Shown here in pieces: positions 22,179-34,165 of a DNA stretch of 64,000 bases; the stretch's first letter is position 1, and each line of letters opens with the position of its first letter. Location of the stretch: positions 1,798,001 through 1,862,000 of the forward strand of contig JAKSXM010000269.1 of NCBI GenBank assembly GCA_022575985.1. The letters are read 5' to 3'. A model generated the notes under the pieces. It saw only the letters and a list, made by a program, of their open reading frames with translations, was not told where the DNA came from and made no database searches. Source of the stretch: Anagrus nilaparvatae. Its lineage: Eukaryota; Arthropoda; Insecta; Hymenoptera; Mymaridae. The translations under genes and the position numbers were made by a program.

Positions 22179-24300
22179 CTAATTTCTTTCTTCCGGAGTA
22201 ATTACCAACACTCTAACTTTACCTTTTCTGCTACACTTTACTTTATCCAATACCTCTATAGCTTTTTTAAATATTTCTGGCATAAATTTAGGTTTGTCTA
22301 CCTCTAAAACTGTTAACAAATTAAATAAGCCTTGAGTATTTATTTCTTTAAAATTTATATTATCTAATACTACATTTGTCAAAGCTATTATATCTTGCTT
22401 ATTATAATCACTAAGGTTATTTTCTTCTAACATATCAGAAATTAATTCTTTTAATATTGACACTTGTTTCAAAAAATAAGTTTCTTCTTCAGAACTATGT
22501 ACAAATTTATGTTCAGATAATGTGTCAATTGTATCAGCTAAATCTTTTTTATGCTTAACTAATTTCTTATAACTGAAGCTTTCAGCCTCGTCTACTTTAT
22601 TAATACCTATTTTCTGATTTATTTTATCGAAATTATTTACTATTTTTACTATTAATTCTAACACAGGAGAGCAAACATTATTACCAATTTCTAAGTATGA
22701 CATGAGCTTATCCAATAATTTTAAAGTTTCTCTGGGCTCTAATGGTGTTAGTGATGTTTTTTCTAACAAAAACCTTTTAGCCATGGCAATTAATGCTCTA
22801 GAATCATGAAATGCCATTGGTATTAAATCCTTACTTTTTGCTAAAAACCTTAATAATACTTGCAGCGTTTTGAATTCGTCAAAACCTTGAATTTTAGTTT
22901 CAGCAATTCTTAGTACTTTATACACAGGTCTTACCACCGAATTTTCTTTAAGCCCTAATTTACACAAGGAGTCATTTGCATTAAGATGAAATACGCGCAT
23001 TGTCAAACAACTCAATGTTTTTAAATCAGAGCTTGATGGACCTGCTTCCTGCTCTACTGGAACTGCTTCATGACCTGCAGGACCTGCTGCTGTACTAGAA
23101 GGAATTTGCTCAGGATTTATTAAAGTTTCATTACTGAATTCTGGAGAAAACATACAAGTTCTGTTGGTATTTTGCTGAGGTAGCGTTTTTTGAACTAAAT
23201 TAGGATTCTGATTTTGTACTAAATCAGACCTTGAATTATGTGCCAATTTATTTGCTGAAGTTTGTGATAAATTGGTAACCGAAGTTTGAACTAAATTTTG
23301 TAACGAATTTTGTGCCAATTTAGGGGTCGAAATTTGTGCTAAATTGGGTTTCGAAGTTTGAACTAAATTTTGTAACGAATTTTGTGCCAATTTAGGGGTC
23401 GAAATTTGTGCTAAATTGGGTTTCGAAGTTTGAACTAAATTTTGTAACGAATTTTGTGCCAATTTAGGGGTCGAAGTTTGTGCTAAATTGGGTTTCGAAG
23501 TTTGAACTAAATTTTGTAACGAATTTTGTGCCAATTTAGGGGTCAAAATTTGTGCTAAATTGGGTTTCGAAGTTTGAACTAAATTTTGTAACGAATTTTG
23601 TGCCAATTTAGGGGTCGAAATTTGTGCTAAATTGGATTTCGAAGTTTGAACTAAATCTTGTAACGAATTTTGTGCCAATTTAGGGGTCGAAATTTGTGCT
23701 AAATTGGATTTCGAAGTTTGAACTAAATCTTGTAACGAATTTTGTGCCAATTTAGGGGTCGAAATTTGTGCTAAATTGGATTTCGAAGTTTGAACTAAAT
23801 TAAGGTTTGCTAATTTATTACTTATTGATTCTAAGACAAAGCAATTTTCTTCCATTTCTTGAGTAAACGGAAATGACGTTTTTCCAATTTCCAAACATTT
23901 AGTACCGAAATTTAAATTTGCCTTAGTCTCGTCTAAAAATATATTACCAATCAAACCATCCTGATCAATAGGAAAATCATCCTGTACAATATGAAAAACT
24001 GATTTGTAATCACCAAATTTCAAATATATTTTTCCTAAAGTTGGAACGGTTGGATCAGTAATACCGCTTAATCTAATTATACAACTTTTATCAACAATTA
24101 AATTATTGGGCACCGCGAAGTTTTTAATTAAATTAGCATTTGCGCCCGAGTCTACTAAAAATAAATAAGGCTTTACGAGCGACTCGGATACAATTCTAAC
24201 TGTTGGCGCTTTGCTGACCTTACTTAAATGTATACTAACTATTGGTTCGCTGTGTTCGGGGCACTCTGAATCGCGCCTGAAGTCGAGACCCCACTGGCGT
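22179..24300 (-). CDS. Aspartic protease fused to seven 24-residue repeats and a helical domain; RT absent
   Basis: The frame is open from about 24300, overlapping the end of gag in the -1 phase. The protease active site is FLVDSGANAN (about 24150), with a later GLIGNIFLDE strand. After roughly 100 further residues come seven copies of a 24-residue unit (LVQTSKPNLAQISTPKLAQ pattern) and a Pro/Glu/Ser linker. A charged alpha-helical region of about 270 residues runs to the stop at 22179. A gypsy pol would normally continue into reverse transcriptase and RNase H; I find neither here nor elsewhere in the element. The integrase core starts 26 bases beyond. Either an internal deletion removed RT, or this is a non-autonomous lineage with a replacement domain. 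Confidence 0.7.
23287..23800. repeat. 72-bp coding tandem repeat, about seven units
   Basis: A 72-bp period encodes the 24-residue repeats on the minus strand. Units differ by a few substitutions (Ser/Pro, Asp/Asn and Ile/Thr/Leu changes), so they probably arose by recent unequal exchange. Confidence 0.9.
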
Positions 24301-25602
24301 TTCCTGCTGCCTGATTTTGAGAAGCCTTAAACCTTTCATTATATATTCTCTTTCTACACTCTTTTATTGTATGTCCAGGTTTTTTACAATAATAGCATAT
24401 TATTTTACTACGTCCGGAAAAGCCAGCCGACTGAGCTCTATTTTTTTTTTTTTTTTTTTTTTTTTTTATGGGAAATATGTGAATCTTACATCAGCTATGG
24501 AGTGTTTGCGGGCCTTAAAGACCCGCAAATTTCCATGACCGCCCAGTTGCACAAAGTGCACAACTGGGAGACCACCGACGAACGCGGTCGCCGGCTACGC
24601 CCCAGATTCTTACTGGATAAACACACTTTAAACCCCCCGCGCTTGTTTGTCCCAAACCGGAACTCCCTTTTCAGGTATAACTTCAGTTTGGGACGCGCAG
24701 CCTAAGCAACTGGCCGCTGCCTTCCCCCAGCCTAGTGACAGGAAAGCAATCTACGATAGAAAGCCCTCCTCCTTTTTCTTCAACAAGGACCCTTACGTAC
24801 TCTGCTACTTTGTTCCAATTTTCAGAACTCCGTAGAGTTCTATAGACTGAGCTCTATTATTTTGGTTATTATTTACTGCATGAATTTCATTCGCTTTCTT
24901 ATGATCGTTTAACGCTTTTTTAAAAATTTCACATGCCGTGGTAAGATGACCTCCACCGCAAATATCGCACTTTTCTACAACATTATTATTATCTGAAACT
25001 AACCTAATATTCGCTGTTGCGCTTGCGTGCGAGTTGCTTACGGCGTATACTCCCAATTCCCTCTCTACTATAACAGCCTCTTTGATTGTATCATCAAAGT
25101 TTGCACAAGGTATTAACCGTACCCTTATTTCTGGTTTCATACCTCGTAGAAAATATTTCAGCAAAACGCGATCTAAGCCTATCTCGGTTTCTTTAAAATT
25201 TATATTTGTGTCATTTATTGCAGCTTTTAAAATATTCCTACCTAAAATTTTGACTCTATTCGAATATAAAACCGTATCTTCGCTTGCTTTCTGCCTAATT
25301 TGCGCTAGGTCGCCATATAGCTCATGAACTGTTTTCAAATTCCCAAACATAAACTCGAAAAAACTTGTAACCTCCTGCATGTTAACGAACACCCTCTCTC
25401 CCATCGCCTCGGCTGCCGCCCCTGATATCCTAGTTGCTATTAATTTTGTAAGTTGAGACTCAAACTCTGGGGGAATGGATTTACGAGCTAAATTACACCC
25501 TCGTAAAAAATTTGACAGCTCATTTCTGTTTCCATCAAACTTTGGGATATAATCTAGGGCGTCTTTAATTGACAACGCCCTAATTTTTGTAAGTTCATAA
25601 TT
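24239..25602 (-). pseudogene. gag: Gag, C-terminal part with two zinc knuckles, split by an R1 fragment
   Basis: Continues the N-terminal gag frame after one in-frame TAA (25603-25605). It includes a retrotransposon capsid-type region (about 25100-25500). A first CCHC knuckle is CDICGGGHLTTAC, and a second, beyond the insertion, is CYYCKKPGHTIKEC (about 24385). The 402-base R1 fragment lies between the knuckles. Gag ends at TAG 24239-24241. The protease frame overlaps this end in -1 phase, the usual gypsy arrangement for frameshifted gag-pol. Confidence 0.8.
24443..24844 (-). mobile_element. 5'-truncated R1-clade LINE fragment inserted in gag
   Basis: A perfect 14-bp duplication (GACTGAGCTCTATT at 24429-24442 and 24845-24858) flanks a GC-richer segment. 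On the minus strand it starts in the last RT codons (NWNKVAEYVRVLVEEK, similar to NWYSVAEYVR at about 44967) and ends in an A-run (T-run on plus, 24443-24467). It interrupts gag between the two knuckles and is younger than the host element. Confidence 0.9.
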
Positions 25603-26712
25603 TTATTTAAAAATAGAGCTTGGATCGGGTTCTATACCTGTATTTTTGCTATAATGTGGGTTCTCTATATTATTTAGAAAGTTTGGAGGAATTTCTGGGT
25701 ACGTGGTGGGCCTTGAATGTTGGATATCCCCCCCATCCGCCTTCAAAGGTGGGGATGGAATGCTTTCGTACTGTGGAGTGTGGTACATTGTCGAAGGCCA
25801 ATTCTCATGACCTCGATGACGTGAGCGATTTTGAGTAATTTGACCGTAGTTTACGCTTTCGCAATCTTCTATATTGTAAATTTGCGGCGTATTTTGATTA
25901 TTTTGTAAACTATTTCTAATAATTTCCTCTTTTAAATTAAAACCTGTAGTTTTACTAACCCCTGAAGTTAACGGTGTTTCAAAATCTTTTGCTAATCTAC
26001 TCTCTACGTTTAGTGAATCAGATTTTACTACACTGTCGTGTAAATTGAGTGCCTCAATGACCTGCTCGAGCCCTAAACCTTTTTGGTTTAATTCATTTAA
26101 AACTAGACAAAATTGAGGATCCTGCATAGTTTTTTCCAGTATTTCTTTATTTTCCACGGAATATTTTAATTTATTATATAATTTTGTAAAATCACTCGGT
26201 ATTGATTTACCACTGAATGATTGTATTTTTTCGTAAATGTACTTAATATAGTCAAACGTCGTAGAGCAAATTCTATTCGAATCCACTTTAATAAAATTTC
26301 TGAGAATTTCGTTTACTCTGAAATCTGTATAAACCGAGTATGAATTTACTTCTTCCGATTTTGCTGTTATGATATCTACTAAAACTGAAGGCTCTATTTG
26401 AGCATCTTTTAATTTTTTAAACAAATCAACAAAAAAATTATCTTTAAATAACGAATTCATTTTTAGTAATGGAATCAACTGAGCAAGATCCGTTATTAAT
26501 GCGTTTGCTTCATCACTCAATTCACACGTAAGAGGAATTGTTTTTTCACTATAATAATTTTGATACGCGGCGATTACTGCCCTGAGATCTGATTCGTTAT
26601 TTATTTCTAATACACCATCCGCGTGTTCTACCAAAATCTCAAACGTTTTTAACACTATTTTATCTCCAGCTTTGAACTTCTTTTCTAAATGGTTAATTTG
26701 ATTACTTGCCAT
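25603..26712 (-). CDS. gag: Gag, N-terminal part (369 aa)
   Basis: ATG at 26712. The protein is mostly alpha-helical with no recognised motif in its first 250 residues, then a Pro/Asn/His-rich stretch, and ends at TAA 25603-25605. The downstream gag frame continues in the same phase, so the stop is either a mutation or a readthrough site. It would be the matrix-like and spacer part of the structural polyprotein. Confidence 0.65.
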   Translation of the reverse strand: MASNQINHLEKKFKAGDKIVLKTFEILVEHADGVLEINNESDLRAVIAAYQNYYSEKTIPLTCELSDEANALITDLAQLIPLLKMNSLFKDNFFVDLFKKLKDAQIEPSVLVDIITAKSEEVNSYSVYTDFRVNEILRNFIKVDSNRICSTTFDYIKYIYEKIQSFSGKSIPSDFTKLYNKLKYSVENKEILEKTMQDPQFCLVLNELNQKGLGLEQVIEALNLHDSVVKSDSLNVESRLAKDFETPLTSGVSKTTGFNLKEEIIRNSLQNNQNTPQIYNIEDCESVNYGQITQNRSRHRGHENWPSTMYHTPQYESIPSPPLKADGGDIQHSRPTTYPEIPPNFLNNIENPHYSKNTGIEPDPSSIFK

Positions 26713-27234
26713 TTTTAATAATAGTAATTACCAAAAACTGAATTAAAAGGATTTTAAAATTAATTAATTTAATTAGTAGATTTATTTTATACTTGAATTT
26801 TAAAAATTAAACAAAAAAAAATTTTTAAATCGCAGATTACACGAGGAAAAAAAAAATGGCATGTAATATTGTGAAAGTACTCAAAGAATATTGAATCCCC
26901 ACTTAATCTAACATCCAAACGAGATTTATCTGTTTTGTATATATTTTAATATTTATATATATATATATATAATATATATGTATATTTTGAATATTCATTA
27001 ATTATATAAGAAAAAAAAATTTTTTTGATAAATTTCACATATATATATATATAAATATATACCACCAAAGTAAAAATTTTTAATTATTATTAAAAAAAAA
27101 TACCTGAATTATAAAATAATTTTATTAATAAATAAAAATATGAGTTTTAAAACTACTAAATAACATTCAATTCAATATTTAATTAATTAGAAGAAATTTT
27201 TATTGAACTCTTATCGCGGACGAGCCCTCAAACT
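26713..27234 (-). other. 5' leader of the LTR element
   Basis: AT-rich untranslated leader between the 5' LTR and gag, with TA-rich runs near 26940-27060. No usual TGG-initial primer site abuts the LTR; the sequence there on the minus strand is AGTTTGAGGGCTCGTCC, so the primer is undetermined. Confidence 0.5.
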
Positions 27235-27959
27235 TGTTACGTCTAAGGTACTTTAAATATTTTATGAGTAGGTGAATTGAGATTAAACTGACTAGACTCT
27301 ATTGTAGCTAAATAAGACTAACGGACGTAACGTAAAGATGCGAAATCAAGTATACCTTTTGCCTTGCGTCTTGAGCAGACACTAACGGCGGGAAGGTTTG
27401 AGTTCAATTAATAGAAGATAAATTAATCAAATATAACAATTACTTTATTTATAGAAGGTTACAATAGAAATAATACTTAATAATATTAATTTGAATGTTA
27501 TTAAATAGATATAATTTGTCTTACAATGTTCTTATGTAGGTAAGTGACCTTGATTATCCTATTAGGTTATGTGATTGGTGGTACTGAATATAAAATCACG
27601 ACACTACTAGTTTGGAGTCCTGACTAAGAAGACCGATCCTTCAAAATCCGCGAGTATATATAGTCACGGGAGAATTTGACAAATCCTCAAATTCTCCTCC
27701 TAAAATCTGCGTGGGGAGGTATAACGGTCAGCAAAGCTGACGTGGGCCAACGCCCGAAACTCTGGTGGGAACCTGGCAAATTCCGAGAATAGGCGAAAGT
27801 TTGTGACTGCTCATCTACAGATTTCGCAATCATGCAAAATTCGTTCCTTTCTCAATTTGCGTATAATTTTATTAATTACTTTTATATGAATCATTCCTAA
27901 TTCATTTACTTTACCAATATTTGCGCCAGTATTTAGGCGAAATATTTCAATACGTTACA
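27235..27959 (-). repeat. 5' LTR (725 bp)
   Basis: TG...CA termini; nearly identical to 11870-12589. It is the 5' LTR of the minus-strand element, and the TAAC duplication follows at 27960-27963. Confidence 0.95.
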
Positions 27960-28090
27960 TAACAATGAATTCTTGCTTCATAATTTATCGTTTTATTATG
28001 GAACTACTAACAAGGGGAGACCGGAACATTTAGGTCGCCAAATTACAATTTATAGTTATATGCTGAAAAAACTCCAAAATACCAGAGTAG

Positions 28091-28262
28091 CCGTTTATAG
28101 CATAATGGAATTAAGTTGGCTAGCATGAATCGGTTGGTACTGGTATCTTTTTTGAAAATATTTTTCCTTTGCACGTGCAGCAGACAATAATAGCAATACA
28201 AAGAAGTTACCAATGCCAACCGATTTATGTTAGCCAACTTAATTCCATTATGCTATAAACGG
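28091..28262. mobile_element. 172-bp fold-back MITE with ~46-bp terminal inverted repeats
   Basis: CCGTTTATAGCATAATGGAA at the left end is repeated inverted at the right end, and the arms match for about 46 bp. No reading frame. A target duplication is not obvious. Confidence 0.75.
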
Positions 28263-28277
28263 GTTCTCTGCAAAATA

Positions 28278-29083
28278 CCCTCCGTTTATTCCAACGCGTC
28301 TTCTGGGCTCAGAAACGCAGGGCATAATGTTATAAAATAAGTTTTTTTTTTTTAATCTTCCATATAACGCTGTAGTCTCAAAAATTAATCAAAATACTCC
28401 CAATGGGTCTTAATTTGTTTGTATAAGTACCATCTTTCAATCCCTGTAACCCTCCATTTTTCATCACCAATTCTCTCATCACTGCAGTCAATAAAACCAA
28501 TACCCATTTTTGGCCCGAAATAATCAATTTTTAAATTGCTGACAAAATTTTAAATTAAAAAAAAAAAAGTAGGTCTCAAAAATATTATATCAGCTCTAAG
28601 TTTTTAAAAAATGCTTTTAGATCATTTGTTTAGCATATATGATAATTTAGAGACAGAGTCTCAATTTAAGGTTTTTAAAATAAAATTAAATTTATTTTAA
28701 ACTAACTTTGTGGAGTCTTTCTCGGAAACAACTAAAGCTAAAAAAACGAGTGTATAATTTTTTAAAACTTGAGACTTGTACAAAATTTTTTAGACCTGTA
28801 AAACTCATTTGCATTAAAAGTTACAATTTTGACAGAAATTTAAAGATTGAGCTAAAAATGGAAATTTGTTTTATTGACTATAACAATTAGAGAATCGGAA
28901 ATAAAAATTTCAGTTCGCGGTTATTAAAAGGTGGCACTTTTGCAAACGAAATGAGACAAACTGGGAGTATTTTGGTTAATTTGCAAGGCTGCAGCGTTGT
29001 ATGGAAGATTTCGAAAAACCCTATTTTATAACATTGAAGCCTGCGTTTCTAAGCCCAGAAGGCGAGTTAGAATAAACAGAGGG
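28278..29083. mobile_element. 806-bp palindromic fold-back element with TA duplication
   Basis: CCCTCCGTTTATTC at 28278 and its near complement ending at 29083 are flanked by TA (28276 and 29084). The internal arms resemble the core of the 6580-8633 palindrome, such as CTTTCAATCCC and TTTTTCATCACC. Short reading frames inside are chance. Confidence 0.8.
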
Positions 29084-29619
29084 TATCTTGAGTGTTTTTT
29101 CAACATATATACAAAGTCAACGATAGCTATAGATTGCTTTTATTAAATCGTAAACAATTAATATTACTTCAATATTATTTTATAATACAGTTTTTTAATT
29201 TTTGTTTAATTTTTTTTATTAACAAATTTAATGCACAAATATTTATTAACATAAAATTCTTTTCTGCGCCGCAGAAAGTTATAGTATTAATTATATATTA
29301 TACTTATATATGAGCATTCTTACCCGAAAATACGTTTTAATGGCACAAAAATGATAAACAATTTGTGATGGATGCCAAAAAGATTCTACCATTTTTGTGT
29401 CAAAAACTACGTTTTTCGTATCAGAGCTACCCCAAATTTTAAAAATAACTTTTTTGTTAAATAAAATTTTAAAAAATAAATGAAAAAATTTAAGTTCATA
29501 AAGAAATTTAAGCTATTTCATTTAATTTAATCATAACGAAGTTTTTGTTTCAAACTGGAAATTTCAGGTATTTGGGCCTTGAAAAACAGAAAAATACAAA
29601 AAAAAATTAAAAAAAAAAT
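29084..29619. other. AT-rich spacer; no gene seen
   Basis: No supported coding frame or repeat beyond simple A/T runs. Confidence 0.5.
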
Positions 29620-30202
29620 AATTTAGAACGTGACTTTTACGAGATTAATTTGTTGTTTATTAATTTTTAAAAAACATTAATCCAACGTTTCGATTACAAT
29701 GTAATCTTTTTCAAGGAAGATGGAATAGAAATTGACAAAACTGTTTTAAAAAATATCATAAAACGTTGTGATATGAATAATAACTATGTGTGACATAATT
29801 GAAACAATAAGTATAGTAAAATGTAAAAATGTGAATATTGCACAAAAACATTGTAGTTATTTAAAAGCATAATAACGTATTGTTTTTCAATAGAGTTTTA
29901 ATAATTTAATGTTATTTATATTACATTTTTTTTTTAAATTAGTAATTCCCATATTATCAATATGTACTATTCATTGTTTGTGCAATATTCACATTTTTAC
30001 ATTTTACTATACTTATTGTTTCAATTATGTCACACATAGTTATTATGCATATCACAACGTTTTATGATATTTTTTAAAACAGTTTTGTCAATAACTATTC
30101 CATCTTCCTTGAAAAAGATTACATTGTAATCGAAACGTTGGATTAATGTTTTTTAAAAATTAATAAACAACAAATTATGCTCGTAAAAGTCACGTTCTAA
30201 AT
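29620..30202. mobile_element. Fold-back element with ~230-bp arms
   Basis: The left arm from TTTAGAACGTGACTTTTACG is mirrored by CGTAAAAGTCACGTTCTAAA at the right. The arms include the stretch CCAACGTTTCGATTACAATG. Sequence beyond the right end, up to about 30290, recurs with the right arm at 33870-34165. Confidence 0.8.
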
Positions 30203-30289
30203 TATTAATTTAAACTTCACTCCTTAATATCGAGCGATAAATAAAATTTGAATAATTATTCAAATAAATTATTTAAAAAAAAAGATATT

Positions 30290-31470
30290 AGGTAAGTGTT
30301 GCGCCGTAAAAAATAAAAAAATGTGCAGTGAAAAACACCCATATTTATAAATAAAATGAAACTAAAACTATGTATTAAATTTTTATTATTAGAAAAATAT
30401 TCACCTTTCAATTAATAGTTCGAAAACTACTAATTAACACTTTGAAAAATACCACCTATCATCATGTTACTTGCTTTCATTTATTTAAATTATGTTTTTA
30501 TTGTCTTGATTTTCCATAATTAAAAGATCACCTCCAATTTAATGCTCTAAAGATTATTTGACACTTTCACTCACTGATCAAAAACAATTAATATTTATAA
30601 GTTTTGTTTAAGACTTAAAGGCTTGCTAAAATTACACTTTTTTAAAATGAGCTTTATAAAAAAAACGAAAATTACATACAATAAAGAAAGTGACCTTGTG
30701 TCTACCTCATACACGAGCACAAGTATAGTAGCAACTAGTATATTGAGATAGGTCAGACTCGAATATATATTTATTTGACTGGCACAAAAAAGCCAGCCAA
30801 TCACAGGCCTTCATTTTATGAACCAACACTGATGCATGTGTACATATAATAATACGTTGTCGGTAAATAAGATAACTGATCACTACTAAAGTCAAGTGGT
30901 GTGTAAAAACAGCTATAGTTATGGTAAAGCAAACGCGCGATGAAAATACAAAGCAGCTGTTTTTATTTATCACCAAAACAATACCTCGCACTAATTCTTA
31001 AATGTGCTCTAGATAACATTTAGAATTAAAAAAAATTCTTATGCATTTAAAATGCACGCAATTAATAAAGTTAATTATTTTTGTAAAAAAAGTGTAAATG
31101 TAAATAATGTAAATAATATTTTATTTTGTTTTACAAAAATTTGATACATAGGTTACATAGATAGTAATAGCAATTTATAACAATTTTAATATAACATAAT
31201 ATAGATAACTTGTTAAAAATAAGTTATATGTGTATAAAAAAGAAAAAATTAAAATTAAAATTCTAAAAGTAAGCAATGTAATAGTAACAGTAATTAATGT
31301 GCAGCTAATAATTTAATATTTTAATTAACTTTCTAAGAATACGATAAAGTATATCACAGGCATTTCATAGCAATAGAATAGATAACTTTTATTTATTTAT
31401 AGGTAGCTTTAATACAATTTAATCTTGATAAATAGGCAGATATAACACTCTTATTTGATAATTTTGAATT
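30290..31470. other. AT-rich region; LINE 3' tail at right edge
   Basis: No supported gene from 30290 to about 31380. The last 90 bases are probably the 3' untranslated tail of the minus-strand LINE. Confidence 0.45.
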
Positions 31471-32725
31471 TTAAAAGGCCGAGTCATCATATGTATGATT
31501 CGATGCTCTTAGATAATTTAAAAGGCCTGATTTAAAAGAGTCAATCGATGGGAGGAAACTAATTGCCGATGGAAGTGAGTTCCAGCTTTTTGCACCTTGC
31601 ACTTGAAAAGAGAAATCACCATGCCACTCTTCAAGATCAGGTATACTTAACTCCCTTGTTAGTAAATCCCCTCTAGCTGTTTCTTTGGGATTGTATTTAA
31701 CAAAATTGGAAGTTAAATAATCCGGCTGATGTAGACGGAGGATTTTGTACATAATAATAGATGGAAAGTACAACCTACGTGTATTGCATGTTAACCACCC
31801 TAATTGTTCCCTATAAGGAGTAATGTGAATATCTCTGCCGATTCCAAACACATATCTCAGACATGTATTGCTCATCCGTTGTATTCTGTCTTTTAAGTTC
31901 TTCGAGCAGTCTAAATATACAACCGAGCAGTAATCTAAGTGAGGTATTACTAGAGCTTGCACAATCTTGATTCGAAGAGACTCAGTTGTGCATTGTCTGA
32001 TAAACCGTAGAGTGTAAAGGACTCTGTTAACCTTTTTTCCTATCGATGTAACATGCGATTCCCATGATAGTTTATTATCTAAGATTACTCCTAAGCTCTT
32101 AACCTCTTTTACAAAAGGCACAGTTACTCCTTCACTTTCAGTCACTCCAGGTAGGTTTACTCTGTCAAGTTGCTCTACAAAGTGATTGGTGCCAAAAAAT
32201 ATTGTTTGCGTCTTGTCAGGGTTAGTCTCAAAGATACCTTTTTGGCCCAAATGTTAATGTTGTGAGCCGCTATTGAGAGCCGCTCAATTGCCTCATTCGC
32301 GCTCTCAGGTGAAGCTTGGACATAGATTTGTAAGTCGTCTGCATACAGTAAGTGAAAAACGTCTGCGTCGAGGTGTTCTTTAACGTCATTTATATAAAGG
32401 CAGAACAAGAGAGGACCAAGTACAGACCCCTGTGGGACTCCAAGGTTAACTCCAAGAGGGTCAGAGGAAGATGTTTTCGAGGTAACTTGCAATTGTCTGT
32501 CTTGGAGGTAAGATTTGATCCATAGCAAGGCGCTTTTTGAAAATCCCATGGATTTTAGTTTAATTATTAACTTAGATGGTGCTATAGAATCAAAGGCCTT
32601 GCTAAAGTCAAACTGCAGTAAAAATATCATTAATCGTTTGCTTTTGTCAAACCGTATGTCCTCTGTTAATTTAAGTAAGGCTGTTTCAGTACTGCTGTAA
32701 GGTCTAAAGCCAAAAAACATTTTTT
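31471..32725 (-). pseudogene. 5'-truncated jockey/CR1-like LINE reverse transcriptase
   Basis: Reading leftwards: FGFRPYSST, the palm motif A region (LLQFDFSKAFDS), GVPQGSVLGP (motif B) and the catalytic YADDLQIY, then the thumb and C-terminal region to the stop at 31471. A frameshift joins the two frames between 32175 and 32250. The endonuclease is missing and the 5' end stops near 32725. Same family as 5700-6537. Confidence 0.88.
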
Positions 32726-33859
32726 TTACATGCATACGTTTAAAGTATATAAAATTCAAAAAATAAACGGATTTACCTGCACAGTCTGGAATCGAGCAGC
32801 GAAAATGTGAGATTCTTTTTGGAGTTTGCATGGCTACACTTTATGCATTTTTTATCACGTTATCATCAAATCGTATTTGAAAAACTTGAAATTTTAAGGA
32901 ATATTGGGCGTTTAGCGATCATATGTATTTTATATCAATTATAAGGACTGCGTACACGCTATTGCAGACATGCGCATCGGGGTTTAAATAACTGCGTGAG
33001 CTTGTTATTATTTTTGCACTTGATACTTACGCTCTATATAATTATATTATGGTGTTTATGTACATATCAGAGTCTATTATTTATTTTTTAATGTATAAAT
33101 ATTTTATTGGTTTCAAATAAATTTAATATTATTTTTATGGGGGAGTTGTGATTCGCATCAGGATCCGAATACCGCGTGAGCTTCTACCGTTACTATAAAT
33201 GTACAAACAGCTGCTTTAGTTGTAGATATCCAGTGTAAGAATAACCTGACCTTGAGTTGCTATATACACAGAGAGAGAATATTTTTGGAGCCGTAATTTT
33301 CTTTCGAGCGATGAAAATAATTAAATTTTATAAAAATTAACAACCATTCTTATGATAAAAAGAGTTATTATTAATATTAAAATAATTTAAATAATATTTC
33401 AATAATATTAAAATAAAATACTTATATTATACACTTATAAAGAATTAGGAAAATATTTTAAAAAAGACATGCAGTGTAAATAAATCATAATTGTATATGT
33501 TTGCAGAAAATATAATAAAAAAGATTTAATAATTTTTACTTTATGAAGTATATGAATAATTATAAATTTTATTTAAAAGTCTTCACCGCACCTAAAGAAT
33601 AATATTTTCTAACTTTTAATATAAACGTTTACTAATTAAATCTTGTAAAAATAAAAATTACCTGCATTTAAATTATGAGATAAAAAGGGTTTTAAAATTC
33701 AGATGACATTTTAAAATATTTATTTATGAAAATTAAGCAAGTAAAAAAATTGTAAACTAATTAAAAGAAAGTAAATATCACCTTTTGGTCGTAATCCATT
33801 TAATAATTAAGTATAAAGCTCCTTTCAGAAAATCGTCGAAGTAACGTAAGCGAAGAACC
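32726..33859. other. AT-rich region; no gene seen
   Basis: Unique AT-rich sequence with scattered more mixed segments near 32940-33030 and 33140-33310. No supported gene. Confidence 0.45.
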
Positions 33860-34165
33860 TTATAAATGTGAAGTTTTATGATATTTTTAAACAGTTTTGT
33901 CAATAACAATTCCATCTTGTAAGTTTTTCTTTGTAAAAAATTCTATGTATATTTTTTGTAAACTAATGTCATATATTATTCCAGCCTTGAAAAAGATTAC
34001 ATTGTAATCGAAACGTTGGATTAATGTTTTTTAAAAATTAATAAACAACAAATTATGCTCGTAAAAGTCACGTTCTAAATTATTATTTTAAACTTCACTC
34101 CTTAATATCGAGCGATAAATAAAATTTGAATAATTATTCAAATAAATTATTACTTATAAATGTGA
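33860..34165. repeat. Second copy of the 29620-30290 repeat (right arm and flank)
   Basis: TTTTATGATATTTTTAAACA through CACGTTCTAAATTATT and on to ATTATTCAAATAAATTATT matches 30060-30290 closely, with a 70-base unrelated insertion after about 33917. Confidence 0.75.

Larger units (their letters stand above)
11870..27959 (-). mobile_element. 16-kb envelope-bearing gypsy-type LTR retroelement with antisense cargo genes
   Basis: LTRs bound the element and a 4-bp TAAC duplication flanks it (11866-11869 and 27960-27963). In its own sense (minus) the order is LTR, gag, protease with a repeat domain, integrase core, glycoprotein, F-like envelope, a 4.8-kb cargo block, purine tract, LTR. The cargo block holds three intron-bearing genes on the plus strand. 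RT, RNase H and the integrase zinc-binding head are missing, an R1 fragment interrupts gag, and in-frame stops split gag and the glycoprotein, so this copy could move only with outside help, if at all. The LTRs differ by only about 1-2% plus small indels, which suggests a fairly recent insertion. Assignment to the gypsy/errantivirus side rests on the gag knuckles, integrase and envelope. Confidence 0.9.

Noticed and set aside
23287..23800. Regular 72-bp repeats that look like a CRISPR array at first sight
   Set aside because: No distinct spacers; the whole unit is coding and repeats in frame inside a long reading frame.
24317..24835. Plus-strand open frames across the GC-richer segment
   Set aside because: They are shadows of the minus-strand R1 fragment and of the T-run; the minus frame has the recognisable RT end.
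27180..27234. Primer binding site next to the 5' LTR
   Set aside because: The adjacent sequence lacks a TGG-initial match to any tRNA end that I can recall with confidence, so I left the primer undetermined.
11870..27959. Polydnavirus or nudivirus segment, because of small spliced genes
   Set aside because: LTRs, purine tract, 4-bp duplication, gag knuckles and integrase define a retroelement; no virus-specific core gene is present.
30595..30991. Minus-strand frames of 69 and 94 codons
   Set aside because: No motif, unusual composition for a protein and no splice or promoter support.
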